Source of the DNA: Kribbella italica
GTDB taxonomy: Bacteria > Actinomycetota > Actinomycetes > Propionibacteriales > Kribbellaceae
Reading direction: 5' to 3'
DNA length: 64,000 nucleotides
Assembly: GCF_014205135.1 (NCBI RefSeq)
Contig: NZ_JACHMY010000001.1
Span: 6,758,001 to 6,822,000, forward strand
This document shows positions 16,650 through 28,600 of this stretch, piece after piece. Within the stretch, counting starts at the first letter, position 1. The number at the start of each line of letters is the position of its first letter. Both the position numbers and the translations under genes were made by a program. The notes below the pieces were generated by a model. That model saw only the letters and a list, made by a program, of their open reading frames with translations, was not told the origin of the DNA and searched no databases.

Positions 16650-19600
16650 ATGCCACGCCCTGGCGACTGGGACGCGATCGGTCTCGGCAGCGACCCCACG
16701 CCGGGGGACCCCGAGAAGATCAAGGGGCTGGCCGACGGATTCAAGAAGATGGGCGGCAAGGCCCGCGAGATCATCAACGCGATCGACGCCGTGATGAACA
16801 AGAACGACGACAGCGTCTTCAAGGGCAAGACCGCCGAGGCGCTCCGCGGCAAGGTGGACGACAAGCTGCGCAATCACGTCGAGGACGTCGCGACGTCGTT
16901 CGAGACCGCCGCGCAGGCGTTGCGCGACTGGCGGGACGTCGTGATCGAGCAGCAGGGCAAGGCCGACGCCGCCCTCGCGTCCGGGCGTGGGTTGTCCGAG
17001 GACGATCCGGACCGTGACACCTACAAGGAGACCGCCAAGTCGGCCGGTGAGTACCAGTCCGACCAGGCCTCGACGTACGCCGGGAAGATCAACGCCGCCT
17101 CCGACATCGACCTGCCGATCTCGGAGTGCGAAGCGTTCTGGGAGGCCTTCAAGTGGTTGGCGATCATCCTCATCATCCCGGCGCTGATCTTCGGCGGTGT
17201 GGTCGCGCTGATCGCGATCGGGGTGAACCTGGCCCTGTTCATCAAGACCATCGTCGACGTCGCCAAGGGTGACGCGAGCTTCCTGGACCTGTTCCTGGCC
17301 GGGCTCGGCCTGATCGCGCCGACCACCAAGGCGCTGCCGATCTTCAGCATCATCAAGGGCGTCGGGGCCGGCATCAGCGCCGGGGTGAAGGGCATCACCC
17401 AGGGGATCAAGAACATCTTCAACGGGACGATGAGCTTCAAGGGGCTGTTCACCGGGCTCAAGGGCCTGACCACGCTCGGCGCGCTGTCGATCAGTGAGAT
17501 CGGCCTGATCGTGGTCAAGAACATCAGGACGTTCTCGGTCAACACGGTGAACTTCACCAAGGCGCACTTCGGCGGCATGCAGTGGACCCGGATGTTCCTG
17601 CCGGTCGCCGGCGACGAGATCCGCGCGTTCAAGAACCTGGGCTTCGGCAACTTCGACTCGTTCACCAAGGCGCTGAAGGTCGGTGTCTTCGACCGCGGCG
17701 TGCTCAACAAGAACGTCATCGGGCTCCCGCAGATCCCCAAGCCGGGCGCTGTCATCCCGACCGACTCCGGCGGCGGCAAGACCGGCGCCTGGGCCGACTT
17801 CAAGTCGTACATGATGAATCCGCCGGAGATGGTCCCGCTCAACGCCGGCACCTTCAAGACCGGCGCCTGGGCCGATTTCAAGTCGTTCGTCATGAAGGCG
17901 CCGTCCCTCGTCCCGATCAACTTCAAGGGGCTCGGCAACTCCATCAGCTCCGGCTTCCAGGGCCGCAACATCGCCACCGACCTGCACGACCTGATCCCGA
18001 TCAAGGCGGGCGAGTTCGGGCGGCCGGCGCCCACCGTCACCACGCCGGCCGGGCTGGACATCCCCGCCGACGCGGGCAAACTGGTGTCGGTCCCGCCGCC
18101 CGTCACGGTGCTCCCGCCGGCGCACGTCGGGACGCCGGCGATCCCGGCGACCACGCTGGGCGACGTGTCGATCCCGCAGACGAACATCGCGGTCCGGCCG
18201 ATCGACATCAGCACCACGACCCCACCGGCGACGCACGTCAACAACGTCGCCCTGGGCAACGTCGGCAACGTCAACCTGCCGGCCACGCACGTCAACAACA
18301 TTGCCCTGGGCAACCTCGGGAACACCAACATCCCGGCGACCCACGTCAACAACGTCGCGCTGGGCAACGTCGGCAGCACCAGCATCCCGTCGCCGCACAT
18401 CAACAACGTCGCGATCGGCAACACCGGGGTCGCCAACATCCCCACCCCACACGTCGGTACGCCGGAGGTCGGCTCCACGCACCTCAGCGGCACCAACGTG
18501 CAGCCGCCGGCGGTCAACACCAACATCAGCGCACTGCACGTCACCACCCCGTCCGGCTCGAACGGCCTGGCCGACCTGACCGGCGCCCAGCTCCGGAGTA
18601 CGCCGCCGGCCATCTCGCCGCACTTCGCCAGCCAGATCTTCGACGGTGCCTCGAACGGTTTCCACGCCGGCCAGTTCCGGTCGATCGCCCACGAGATCTT
18701 CAACAACCCGGGCGGTGCGACCTTCAGCGGGACGCACTCGGTCACCGGGACCCCTTCGGTGGCCGCGCCGGGCGGCCTCGACCGGATCAACGCCGCGCTC
18801 GACCTGGTGCACAACCCCAACGTCGCCTCGCAGGGCGTCAACCCGCCGCCGGTGAACACCGCGAAGGCCGGTGGCGACGTCACGGTCAACCCGAACCTGG
18901 CCGGCGCCGATCTCAAGACCCCGCCTCCGGCCGGCGTGAAGTTCGACAACCCGGGCCTGGCCGGCACCCAGAACACGAACATCCCGTCGGTGAACGTCCA
19001 GCAGGTCGCGATCCCGCAGCGGGCCGTCGACCTCACCGTCCAGCCGGGTGCCCTGCACACCACCGGCCAGGGCCCGGTCACCCCGCCGGCCACGAACCTT
19101 CCGGACGGCGTCGGGAACCACGCGCTGACCAACCCCGGCGGCAAGGCGGACGTGCCGGGCAACCTGACCATGAAGCAGGACCTGCCGGGCACCGCGCACG
19201 GCAAGCTGGACCTGCCCGGCAACCTGGGCGGCAAGCAGGAGGTCCCGGTCGGCCCCACCGCGAAGCTGGACCTGCCGGGCAACGCCGGTTCCAACCAGCA
19301 CACCCCGACGATCCTGGTCGGCGACAAGCCGTTGCCGACCTCCGCGACCCCGGTCGAGAACCTCGGCCAGGTCGGCAGCGCGACCCACACCCCGATGCCG
19401 ACCCAGAGCCTGGACACCAACCTGGTGCCGGTCGCGCCGCGGGCCACCGACCTGACGCGCGACCCCGGATTCCCGTTGGGTGGCCGCTACAACCCCAACT
19501 CGGACATCGGCACGAACACGATCGCCAGCCGGTCCGAGATCGCCCTGGACGGCATCGCGGACCGCAGCAACGTCATCCTCAAGATCGAGCGCACCCAGGG

Positions 19601-22600
19601 CGGGGTCAGCACCTACCACCTGTACGGCGGAGGGCCGAGCGGCCGGATGGAGGTGCTGCCGACCGGCAACATCCGGTTCACCGACACCGCGACCGGGAAC
19701 ACCGTCCGCTTCGACAGCGCCGGCGTCAAGATCGACGAGGGCCTGCGGTTGACCAAGGCCGACGGCCTGCTGCGGATGGACGACCAGGTCGTGCTTCCTG
19801 GTCAGGCCGGCGAGTTCCGGGTCACCACGGCCGGCGGCGACGTCGTACCGAGCGCTCCGACGGTGCGGCAGCTCAGCACCGGTGAGTTCGAGGTGATCGA
19901 CAGCTCGGGCGTCCGGTCGGTCTACAGCCCGCAGGGCAAGTTCGAGGCCCACGCGATCGGCTCGACCTGGGACACGGACTTCGCCGCCAAGGCCGCGGTC
20001 TTCCGCCGGCCCGGCGACACCGACGCGATGGTCGGCGCCAAGATGGACGACTTCGGTCACGTGGTGCGGGCCCAGGCGAACTTCGACGAGGCGGCCGGCA
20101 ACGTCGCGACGCACGGGCACCGGATCGACGGCCCGTCGTCGGGTCCGTCGGTCGGCGACCAGGTCCACCTCGACCTGCGGGCCGCCCAGGCCGATCTGGA
20201 CCTGGCCAAGGCCGAGTTCGCCGGCAAGCACGGGCTGGACGCCGACAGCCTCCAGCAGCAGCTGGACGACGTCGTGCTCGACTCGCTCAAGGAGCGGCCG
20301 CGCCTGCTGGGTGGTCGTGGCAGCGGCCCTGTCGACCTGCCCGGTGGCGGCGGGATGACGTTCGAGCTGAACGGCGGCCGGGTCACCTTCAGCGGTCCGG
20401 CCTCGGACACGTTCACCAGTGTGGTGACGCCGAAGACGGTGACCCTCACCGACGCGGCGACCGGGCACACCTGGACCTTCAGCCGTGGCTTCGGCGGCCG
20501 GGTGAACCACATCGGCGAGTCGTTCCCGCTGAACGGCGGGCTGTTCGACGGCCGGCCGATCAACCTCGAAGGCCGGATGGGTTCGTTCGACCAGGCGGTC
20601 GTCCGGGACCTGGACGGTCAACCGCTGCCGGTCAAGCTCACCGACGACGGCTTCACCGTCCCGTCGGCGCAGGGCCCGGCGCTCTACAGCAAGTCCGGTG
20701 AGTTCCAGGGGTTCGGCCCGTCGGTGGGACGCGACCTGCCCGTCGCCGTACCGCCGCCGCACCTGACCGGCGACGCGCTGAACCGGTGGAACGCGCAGGT
20801 CGACCTGTCCCGGACCCACCTCAACATGACCGACCCGGCCGTCGACGACCTGATCAAGTCGGTGGCGGGCGGTTCCTTCACGGGCAAGCGCGGCTTCGAG
20901 GGCTACGTGAACCCGACCGCGCTGGCCGACGGCTCGCTCCTCGGCAAGGTGCAGCACTTCCACAACGTCACCGAGGACCTGCTCACCAAGGGCCCGGTCG
21001 ACAAGATCACCGTGTACCGCGGCGTGACCATGGATCCGGGCAGCGCGGGCGCCGCCCGCTTCACCGAGCGGCTGCCGATCTCGACCTCCTCGACGATGTC
21101 GTTCCAGGGCGAGTGGGCCAAGGGCAGCGCGCTGAGCAACCGGGTGGTCTTCGAGATCGACGTCCCGCCCGGTCACGGCAAGCTGGCGATGTCGTACCCG
21201 GAGGGGTACAAGGCGCTCGACACCGAGGTCAAGCCCGTGCACGGCGACCAGTTCGAGGTGACGCTGGCTCCGACCACCCTGGTCCGGACCGACGCTCCGG
21301 TCCGGGTCGAGGACGGCCTGACCGTCATCCCGGTCCGGGCCGAGCAGATCCCGCCGGCGCAGTACGGCGACCTGATCAACGCCAAGTGGTCCGGCCTGTC
21401 GTCGGAGTCCGCGTTCGACGACTTCGTGAAGTCGTTCGACGTCGACCAGCTCAAGCAGTTCGAAGGGATGAGCGACGTCACCGCGACGTCGATCCGCAGC
21501 ACCGACGGCCTGACCAGTACGACGACCGTCAGCAAGGTGGGCTTCGACGGAGACGACCTGACGATCACGGTGATGCGTGATCCGAAGGCCGACTCGGTCC
21601 GGGTCACCATCGCGGCGGACGGGCTGAACAAGTTCGACCAGACCTGGAGCCGGACGGACTTCCGCAACCTGGCCACGGACCTGCGCGGCCACGTGCTGCA
21701 CAACAACGAGACGTTCATGAACTTCCCGAAGCCGGGCCAGTGGCAGATGGAGACGGCGGACGACGTACTGCTCGATCCGCTGAAGGAGCAGCCGCGTCCG
21801 CCGGTGCCGCTGGCCCAGTCGGTCGAGAAGGTGCTGGAAGGCGACCTCGCGGCCGTGGCCGGGAAGTTCGACGGCCTGCTGGACGACCTGGGCCGGCCGG
21901 TGCCGCTCGACGGCAAGGGCAAGGTGGGGGCCGGGACCATCGAGCAGCAGTGGGCCGACGACCTGGCGGCCCAGGTCGACGTGTTCCGCAAGGCCGGTGA
22001 GACCGACGCGGTGGCCACGGCCCGGATGACCGATTTCATCCCGGTCAAGCAGGCCCAGGCCAGGTTCGAGGCCGCACTCGACGACGTCGCGACGCATGGT
22101 CACCGGATCGACGGCTCGTCGTCGGCTCCCTCGGTCGGCGAGAAGGTGCAGGCCGATCTGCGCGCCGCCGAGTTCGACCTGAACGCCAAGAAGGCCGAGT
22201 TCACCGGCAACCACGGGATGGACGCCGACGACCTCCTGCAGAAGCTGGACGACGTGATCGCGGATTCGCTGAAGGAGCGGCCGCGACTGCTCGGTGGCAT
22301 GGACGGCCGGATGACGGGGCCGCCCCCGCCGCCTCCGCCGCCCCCGGTGCGGAGCGCCGCGCCGCCGCCCCCGCCGCCTCCGCCCGCCGCGGCGGCGAGC
22401 CACGGCTCCGGGTCCGGCGGCGCGGCGATCGACCTGCCGCCGCAGGTCCCGGCGCCGAAGTTCCAGAAGGAGTTCAGCAGCGCCTCCTTCGGGCACGAGA
22501 GCGAACTGCGGGGGCTCACCGTCGCGATGCCGGACGGCACCGACCGGGTGTTCGCGTTCGTCAAGCGGGTCGACACGGACCAGCCGTTGATCATGGTCAC

Positions 22601-25600
22601 CAAGGACATGAGCACCGGCGGCTACCACAACCCGGCGAACCTGTCGCACGTCGCGGGCGGCAACTGGAAGACGCACACCGTCGAGCTGGTCAGCTATCCC
22701 GGCCGGGTGGCCGACGAGGCCGGCACCAAGCTCGGTGACGACGCGGCCGACTTCCTGCTGGACGTGTTCAACGGCCGGGTCAGTGGCGCGAACCACCGCC
22801 CGATGGAGCCGGTGGTCAGCCCGGACGGCCGGTTCGAGCTCCACATCACGAACAACAAGCACGTCCTCGCCGGTGGCAACGGGGTGGGCCTGGAGCACGT
22901 CGGCCCGGTCCAGATGCCGTCGACCGGGCAGCAGATCACCGTCGGCGTGAAGGCGTCGGACTTCGGCAGCGGCGCGACCAACGAGTTGCGCCTGCTGACC
23001 GACAACCCCTGGTACAAGGCCGAGTTCCGCAACGACAGCGCGCTGGTGGCGCTGAAGGGACTCGACGACCCGGGGGCGGTCGAGGGTGCGTACACGTACC
23101 TCAAGTCGATCATGACCTTCACCTCCAAGCAGGTGGACAAGCACGGCATCGCGATCGGTGACTTCCCGGGGATGGCGCCGCACCGCGGCCTGACCGATCC
23201 GGTGGTGAAGAACGACTGGGGTGTGCTGCCGCGGACCCAGCCGAAGGTCGTGCTCGAAGGTCTGTCGGAGGGCGACCGGCTGGCGACGCTGAAGCTGCTG
23301 CGCGAGTCACCGGCCCCTGGCGACCAGGGCGTCTGGAAAGAGGTCAAGGCGTACATCCTCGGCGGCGGCGAGGTGGCCGGGCACGGGATCAACGACGCCG
23401 TCATCGCCGGCGAGAAGGCCCTGCTGTTCGAGTTCCGCGCGGTGCCGGACGGGCTGAAGCACCTGATGCCCAGCCAGAAGATCACCGCGGTCACGGTGAG
23501 CGACCCGCTCGCGGGGCTCGGGGCGGGGCGTGGTCCGGCGATCAGGGAGATCAACACGTTCCTGAACGCCGACGACAACCTCAACTCGTTCGCCGGCTGG
23601 TTCAAGGACAAGTTCCCGGACAAGCCGGCGAGCTGGGACGCCGGCAAGATCGCGAAGTTCTCCACGGCCTCGAACAAGGCCGACTGGCTGATGACGACGC
23701 ACCCGGCCAAGTGGGACGAGATCGTCAACGGCCAGGCGCCCGTCGACCTCAAGGGCAAGGGCAAGGCGGTCGACGTCGACCTCGACGTCAGGCCGCCGGC
23801 GCCGTCGCTCCACCAGACCATCGACGACGTCGCGCTCGACCCGCTGAAGGAGCAGCCGCGGCCGGTCAAGCCGATCACGAGGTCGTTCGACGAGGCCTGG
23901 GCGAACGACGCGGCGGCCAAGCTCGACGTGTTCCGCAAGCTCGGCGAGACCGACGCGATCGCGACCGCCCGGATGGAGGACTTCCGGGAGGTGTACGCGG
24001 CGCAGACCAAGGTCGACACCGCGCTCAAGGAGCTGGACGCGGGCGCGCACCGGATCGACGGTTCGTCGTCCGGTCCGGCGGTCGGGGACGACCTGCGGGC
24101 CGGCCTGCAGACGGCGCGCAACGAGTTGCACACGGCAACGATGACGTTCGAGACCAAGCACGGGCTGAAGGTGGACGACCTCCACCAGCAGTTGGACGAC
24201 CTGGTCACGGAGTCGCTCAAGGACCGGCCGCGGCTGCTCGGCGCCGGAGGGAAGGAGGTCCTCGTCCCCGGTGGCGGCGTGACCTTCAGCTTCGACGGGA
24301 CGCACGCGAACTTCATGGGCGCACGCGCCGCCGAGTACGACGGTGTGCTGACCGGCAACACCCTGACGGTCTCCAGCGGCGACGGTCTGCGGACGCTGAC
24401 CTTCCAGCTCAACCGCCGGACCGGCGACCCGATGCTGACGGTCGACGACCTGGCGCTGAACGGCGGCGTCGCCAACGGGCAGCGGCTGGTCGTGGACATC
24501 GAGGACGGACTGCCGCAGAACAAGGTGATCTTCGACGGCCAAGGTGGTCGCCTGCCCGTCACCTTCTCCGGAGCCACCGGGGAGTTCCGGGTGCCGTCGG
24601 CGCAGGGGCCGCAGTTCTACGACCGGGCCGGCAACTTCCTGCGGGTCGAGCCCGGCGTCGCCGGACCGCGTCCGGACCTCAACCTGCCGGCCCGTCTGGA
24701 CGGGGACGCGGCGGGCCAGGCGCGGTGGACGGCACAGGTCGACATCTCGCGCACCCACATGGCCGCGATGGACGAGCTCGGCGACGTCGCCGAGCTGATG
24801 GGGAAGATCCGCGAGGGCGCGTTCACCAGCAAGCGGTTCTTCGGCGGCTTCGTCGATCCGAACGTGCTGCGGGGGGCCGGCGCCGACCAGCTGATCGAGG
24901 CCGTGGACGACTTCAACCGGGTGGCCGACGACCTGCTCGGCCAGGGACCGATCGGCAGTACGACGGTCTACCGCGGGGTCGCGATGGACCCGATTGCCGC
25001 GCAGGCGGACGACTTCGTCGAGCGGCTGCCGATCTCCACGTCGAGCGGCTGGGACTTCCAGCCGCAGTGGGCGAAGGGTGCCGACCCGGGCAAGCGGGTC
25101 GTGTTCCAGATCGACGTACCGCCGACGCACGGCAAGATCGCCCTGTCGTACCCGGACGGCTATCAGCTGGGACCCGGCGAGCTGCGCGCCCTGAACCAGG
25201 AGCAGCTCGAGGTGACGCTGGCGCCGACGGTCCTGAAGCGGACCGGGGACTCCTTCCAGCACGGCGATCTGACGGTCATCCCGGTCCGGGCCGAGCAGAT
25301 CCCGGCCGAGCAGCTCGACGACCTGATCACGCAGCGCTGGGACGGCCTGTCGTCGACGGAGGCCTTCGACGACTTCGCGAAGGCGCTGGACGAGTCGCAC
25401 CTGCGCAAGTTCCCGAACATGGCCGACGTCACCGCGACGTCCAAGCTGAACCCCAACGGTCTGGTGAACACGATCACCGTCAGCAAGCCGGGGTTCGCGG
25501 GCAACGACCTCACCGTCACGATCACCCGCAACGGCGACGCGGTGACCGTGACCTCGGTCTCGGACGGCGTCCAGAAGTTCAACCGGACCTGGAGCGGCGA

Positions 25601-28600
25601 CGAGTTCGGCCCGATCGCCACCGATCTCAAGGCCGGGTCGCTGCACGACAGCGACATCTTCGCGACGATGTCGCGGCCGGCCGACTGGAACAGGACCACG
25701 TTCAACGCCCAGTGGGACCAGGACCTGGCGGCCAAGGCCGGGGTGTTCCGTCAGCCCGGTGACACCGAGGCGATGGTCAGTACCCGGATGGAGGACTTCA
25801 CCCGGGTCCAGCAGACCAAGACCAACCTGGAGCAGGCGCAGCTGAACGTCGACCTGCACGGCCACCGGATCGACGGTTCGTCGTCGGCGCCGGCCGTCGG
25901 TCAGCAGGCGCGAGCGGACCTGGACGCGGCGCGGGCCGACTTCGACAGCTCGCTGCACGGCTTCAAGCGCAAGCACGAGATGGACTTCGACGACCTGAGC
26001 GACGACCTGGGCAAGCTGCCGAAGCGAGGCAAGCTCGACGGCAGCAGCCGCGCCTTCGAGCTGCCGGGTGGCGGCGTCTCGTTCCAGGTCGGCAACCAGA
26101 CGGTGCACTTCACCGGGAGCCGGGCCGACTCGTTCATCGGCGCGGTGGACGGCCGCACCGTGACCATCAACCAGCTCGATGTCGCGGGCGACATCGCGCG
26201 GACGTGGACCTTCGAGAAGGGCTTCGGCCGGCCGAACCTGGTCGGTCAGACGTTCACGCTCACCGACGGCCCGCTGGCCGGCAGCATCGCCGACCTGCGC
26301 GGATTCGCCGGCAAGTTCGAGGGCACGCTGGACGGCGGCCTGCCGGTCAAGCTGACGGGTGACGAGCTGCTGGTGACGAGCCCGAGCGGCGTCCTCAAGT
26401 ACGACGGCGAAGGCTCCTTCGTCGGTCAGGTCGAGTTCGCGCCGGGCCGGATCGGCAACCACGACCTGGCCGGCGACGTACGGGTGTCCGTGCAGGGTGA
26501 CCAGATCACCGCGGTCGAGGTTCCGCGCGGGAGCGCGATCGAGGTCCATCACACCGGCGGCGACCTGAAGCTGACCAAGCTGTCGCCCGACGGCAGCACG
26601 GTGGTCCACACGTGGGAGTACAAGCCAATGCCCGCGGGTGGCCTCGGCCTCACCGGTGAGTCGCTGCAGCTGACCGACAACGCGCTCGGCGGCCAGTGGC
26701 TGAAGCTGACCGGTGACGGTCTCGGGGGGAACACCGCCACCGGGATGATCGACGACGTCGCGGGATTCCGGTGGCCGGTCAAGGCCGACGCCGACACCAT
26801 CACGATCGCCTCGCCGGGCGGCGCGCTGAAGTACGACCGCGCGACCGGCGTCTTCCGGGAGCTCGACCAAGGCGTCACCGGTGCCAGGCCGGCCCCGATC
26901 GCGACGCACCTGACGGACTCGCTGTCCGCCGAGCGCTGGACCAACGCGGTCAACCTGTCCCGGACGCACCTGGACGCCGCGGCGGCCGACGACTCGATCC
27001 GGGCCGTGCTGGACGACGTGGCCGACGGTGCCTTCAGCTCCCACCGCCGGTACGACGGCTATGTCGACCCCCGGGGCGTGGACGTGAACCACCTGGTCGC
27101 CAAGGTGGACGAGTTCGTGCAGGCCACGACCGACCTGTCCTTCCGCGGCCCGAACGCCAAGGTCACGGTGTACCGCGGAGCTACCCTCGACGCGCAGCTC
27201 GCGAGGACCGACGAGTTCGTCGAGCGGCTGCCCGCTCCAACGACGCACGGGATCGACGGCCAGCGCCCCCTGCCGGGGAACGGGGTCCAGACCCACCGGG
27301 TCGTGTTCGAGATCGACGTACCGGCCGAGCACGGCAAGTTCGCGTCGAAGTACCCGGCCGGCTACCAGCGCGGCGCCGACGACGCGCCGGCGGTGAACGG
27401 TGGCCAGTTCGACCTGACGCTGCCACCGACCACGCTGATCCGGACCGGGGACAACCGGATCGAGGACGGCCTGACGGTCATCCCGGTCCGGGCCGAGCAG
27501 TTGCCTCCGGCCCGGTACGGCGACCTGATCCGCGAGCCGGCTCCGGTGTCGCCGCTGGCGACGGCGTACGACGACCTGGCGCGGGCCTTCGACCAGCAGT
27601 CGATCGGGAACTGGGACGGCTTCCGGCACACGACGGTCCGGACCGGGACCAGTGCCGACGGCAACGTCACCACGCTGACCGTGAGCCGCCCCGGCTCCGC
27701 CGACCACCTCACCGTCACGATCGCCCACGACCCGATCGGCGGATCGGTCACGGTCAAGCTCCATGACGGTGTCCAGGAGATCTCCAAGGCCTGGGACAGC
27801 GCCGGGCTCGGCGACCTCGGCACGAAGCTGCGCGGCTCGGTCCTGCACACCAGTGACGAGTTCGCGACGTTGCCGCGGCCGGCCTCGTGGCCGCAGGACA
27901 CGCTCGACGTCCGGATCCAGCAACTGCCCGGCAACGTCGTGGTCAGGGTCGAGAACGACGGCCTGACCACGACCCACCAGCTGCTCACCGCGAACCCCGG
28001 CACCAGGCTGGATTCCCTGCCTGACGGGCGTTTCCGGGTCATCGAAGGCAACCAGTACCACCTGTTCGACGCCACCGGTGGCCACCTCGGCCATGGGCAC
28101 GCCGTCGGTCTGCCGGGTCAGAGCGGGTACCTCGAGATCGTCGGGCAGACCGCCCAGCGCCTCGACGCCAACTTCCAGCCGATGGTGGGGCGCGCGGTCA
28201 CCTTCGACGGCGTGACCGGCGAGTTCACCGTGCTCCGCGCCGGTGGGCACGACGTGTTCGACCTGCGCGGTGCGGTGGTCCGGGAGATCACCGAGCTCGA
28301 CCCGCTCGGCGCCGGACCGGCCGGGACGAAGATCACCCGGAACTCCGACGGCGCGGTCACCTGGACCGGCGCGGACGGCCGGCCGGTCCCGACGCCGCAC
28401 CAGGTCACGGTCGACGCCCAGGGCGGCATCAGGATCGAGATCCAGGCACCCGGCAGCCCCCGCAGCGGCGAGTACCACCAGTACTCCCGGACCGGCGAGC
28501 TCACCGAGCAGGGCTTCCCGGTCATCAACAAGGGCAAGGCGACCCCGTACACGTACGTCGTCGACCGCGTGGCCGGGACCTGGACCCGGACCGGTGGCGA

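Noticed and set aside
18231..18446. CRISPR-like array of 54-bp units
   Set aside because: The units are contiguous, in frame, without spacers, vary at synonymous positions and lie inside a protein gene; no cas genes are present.
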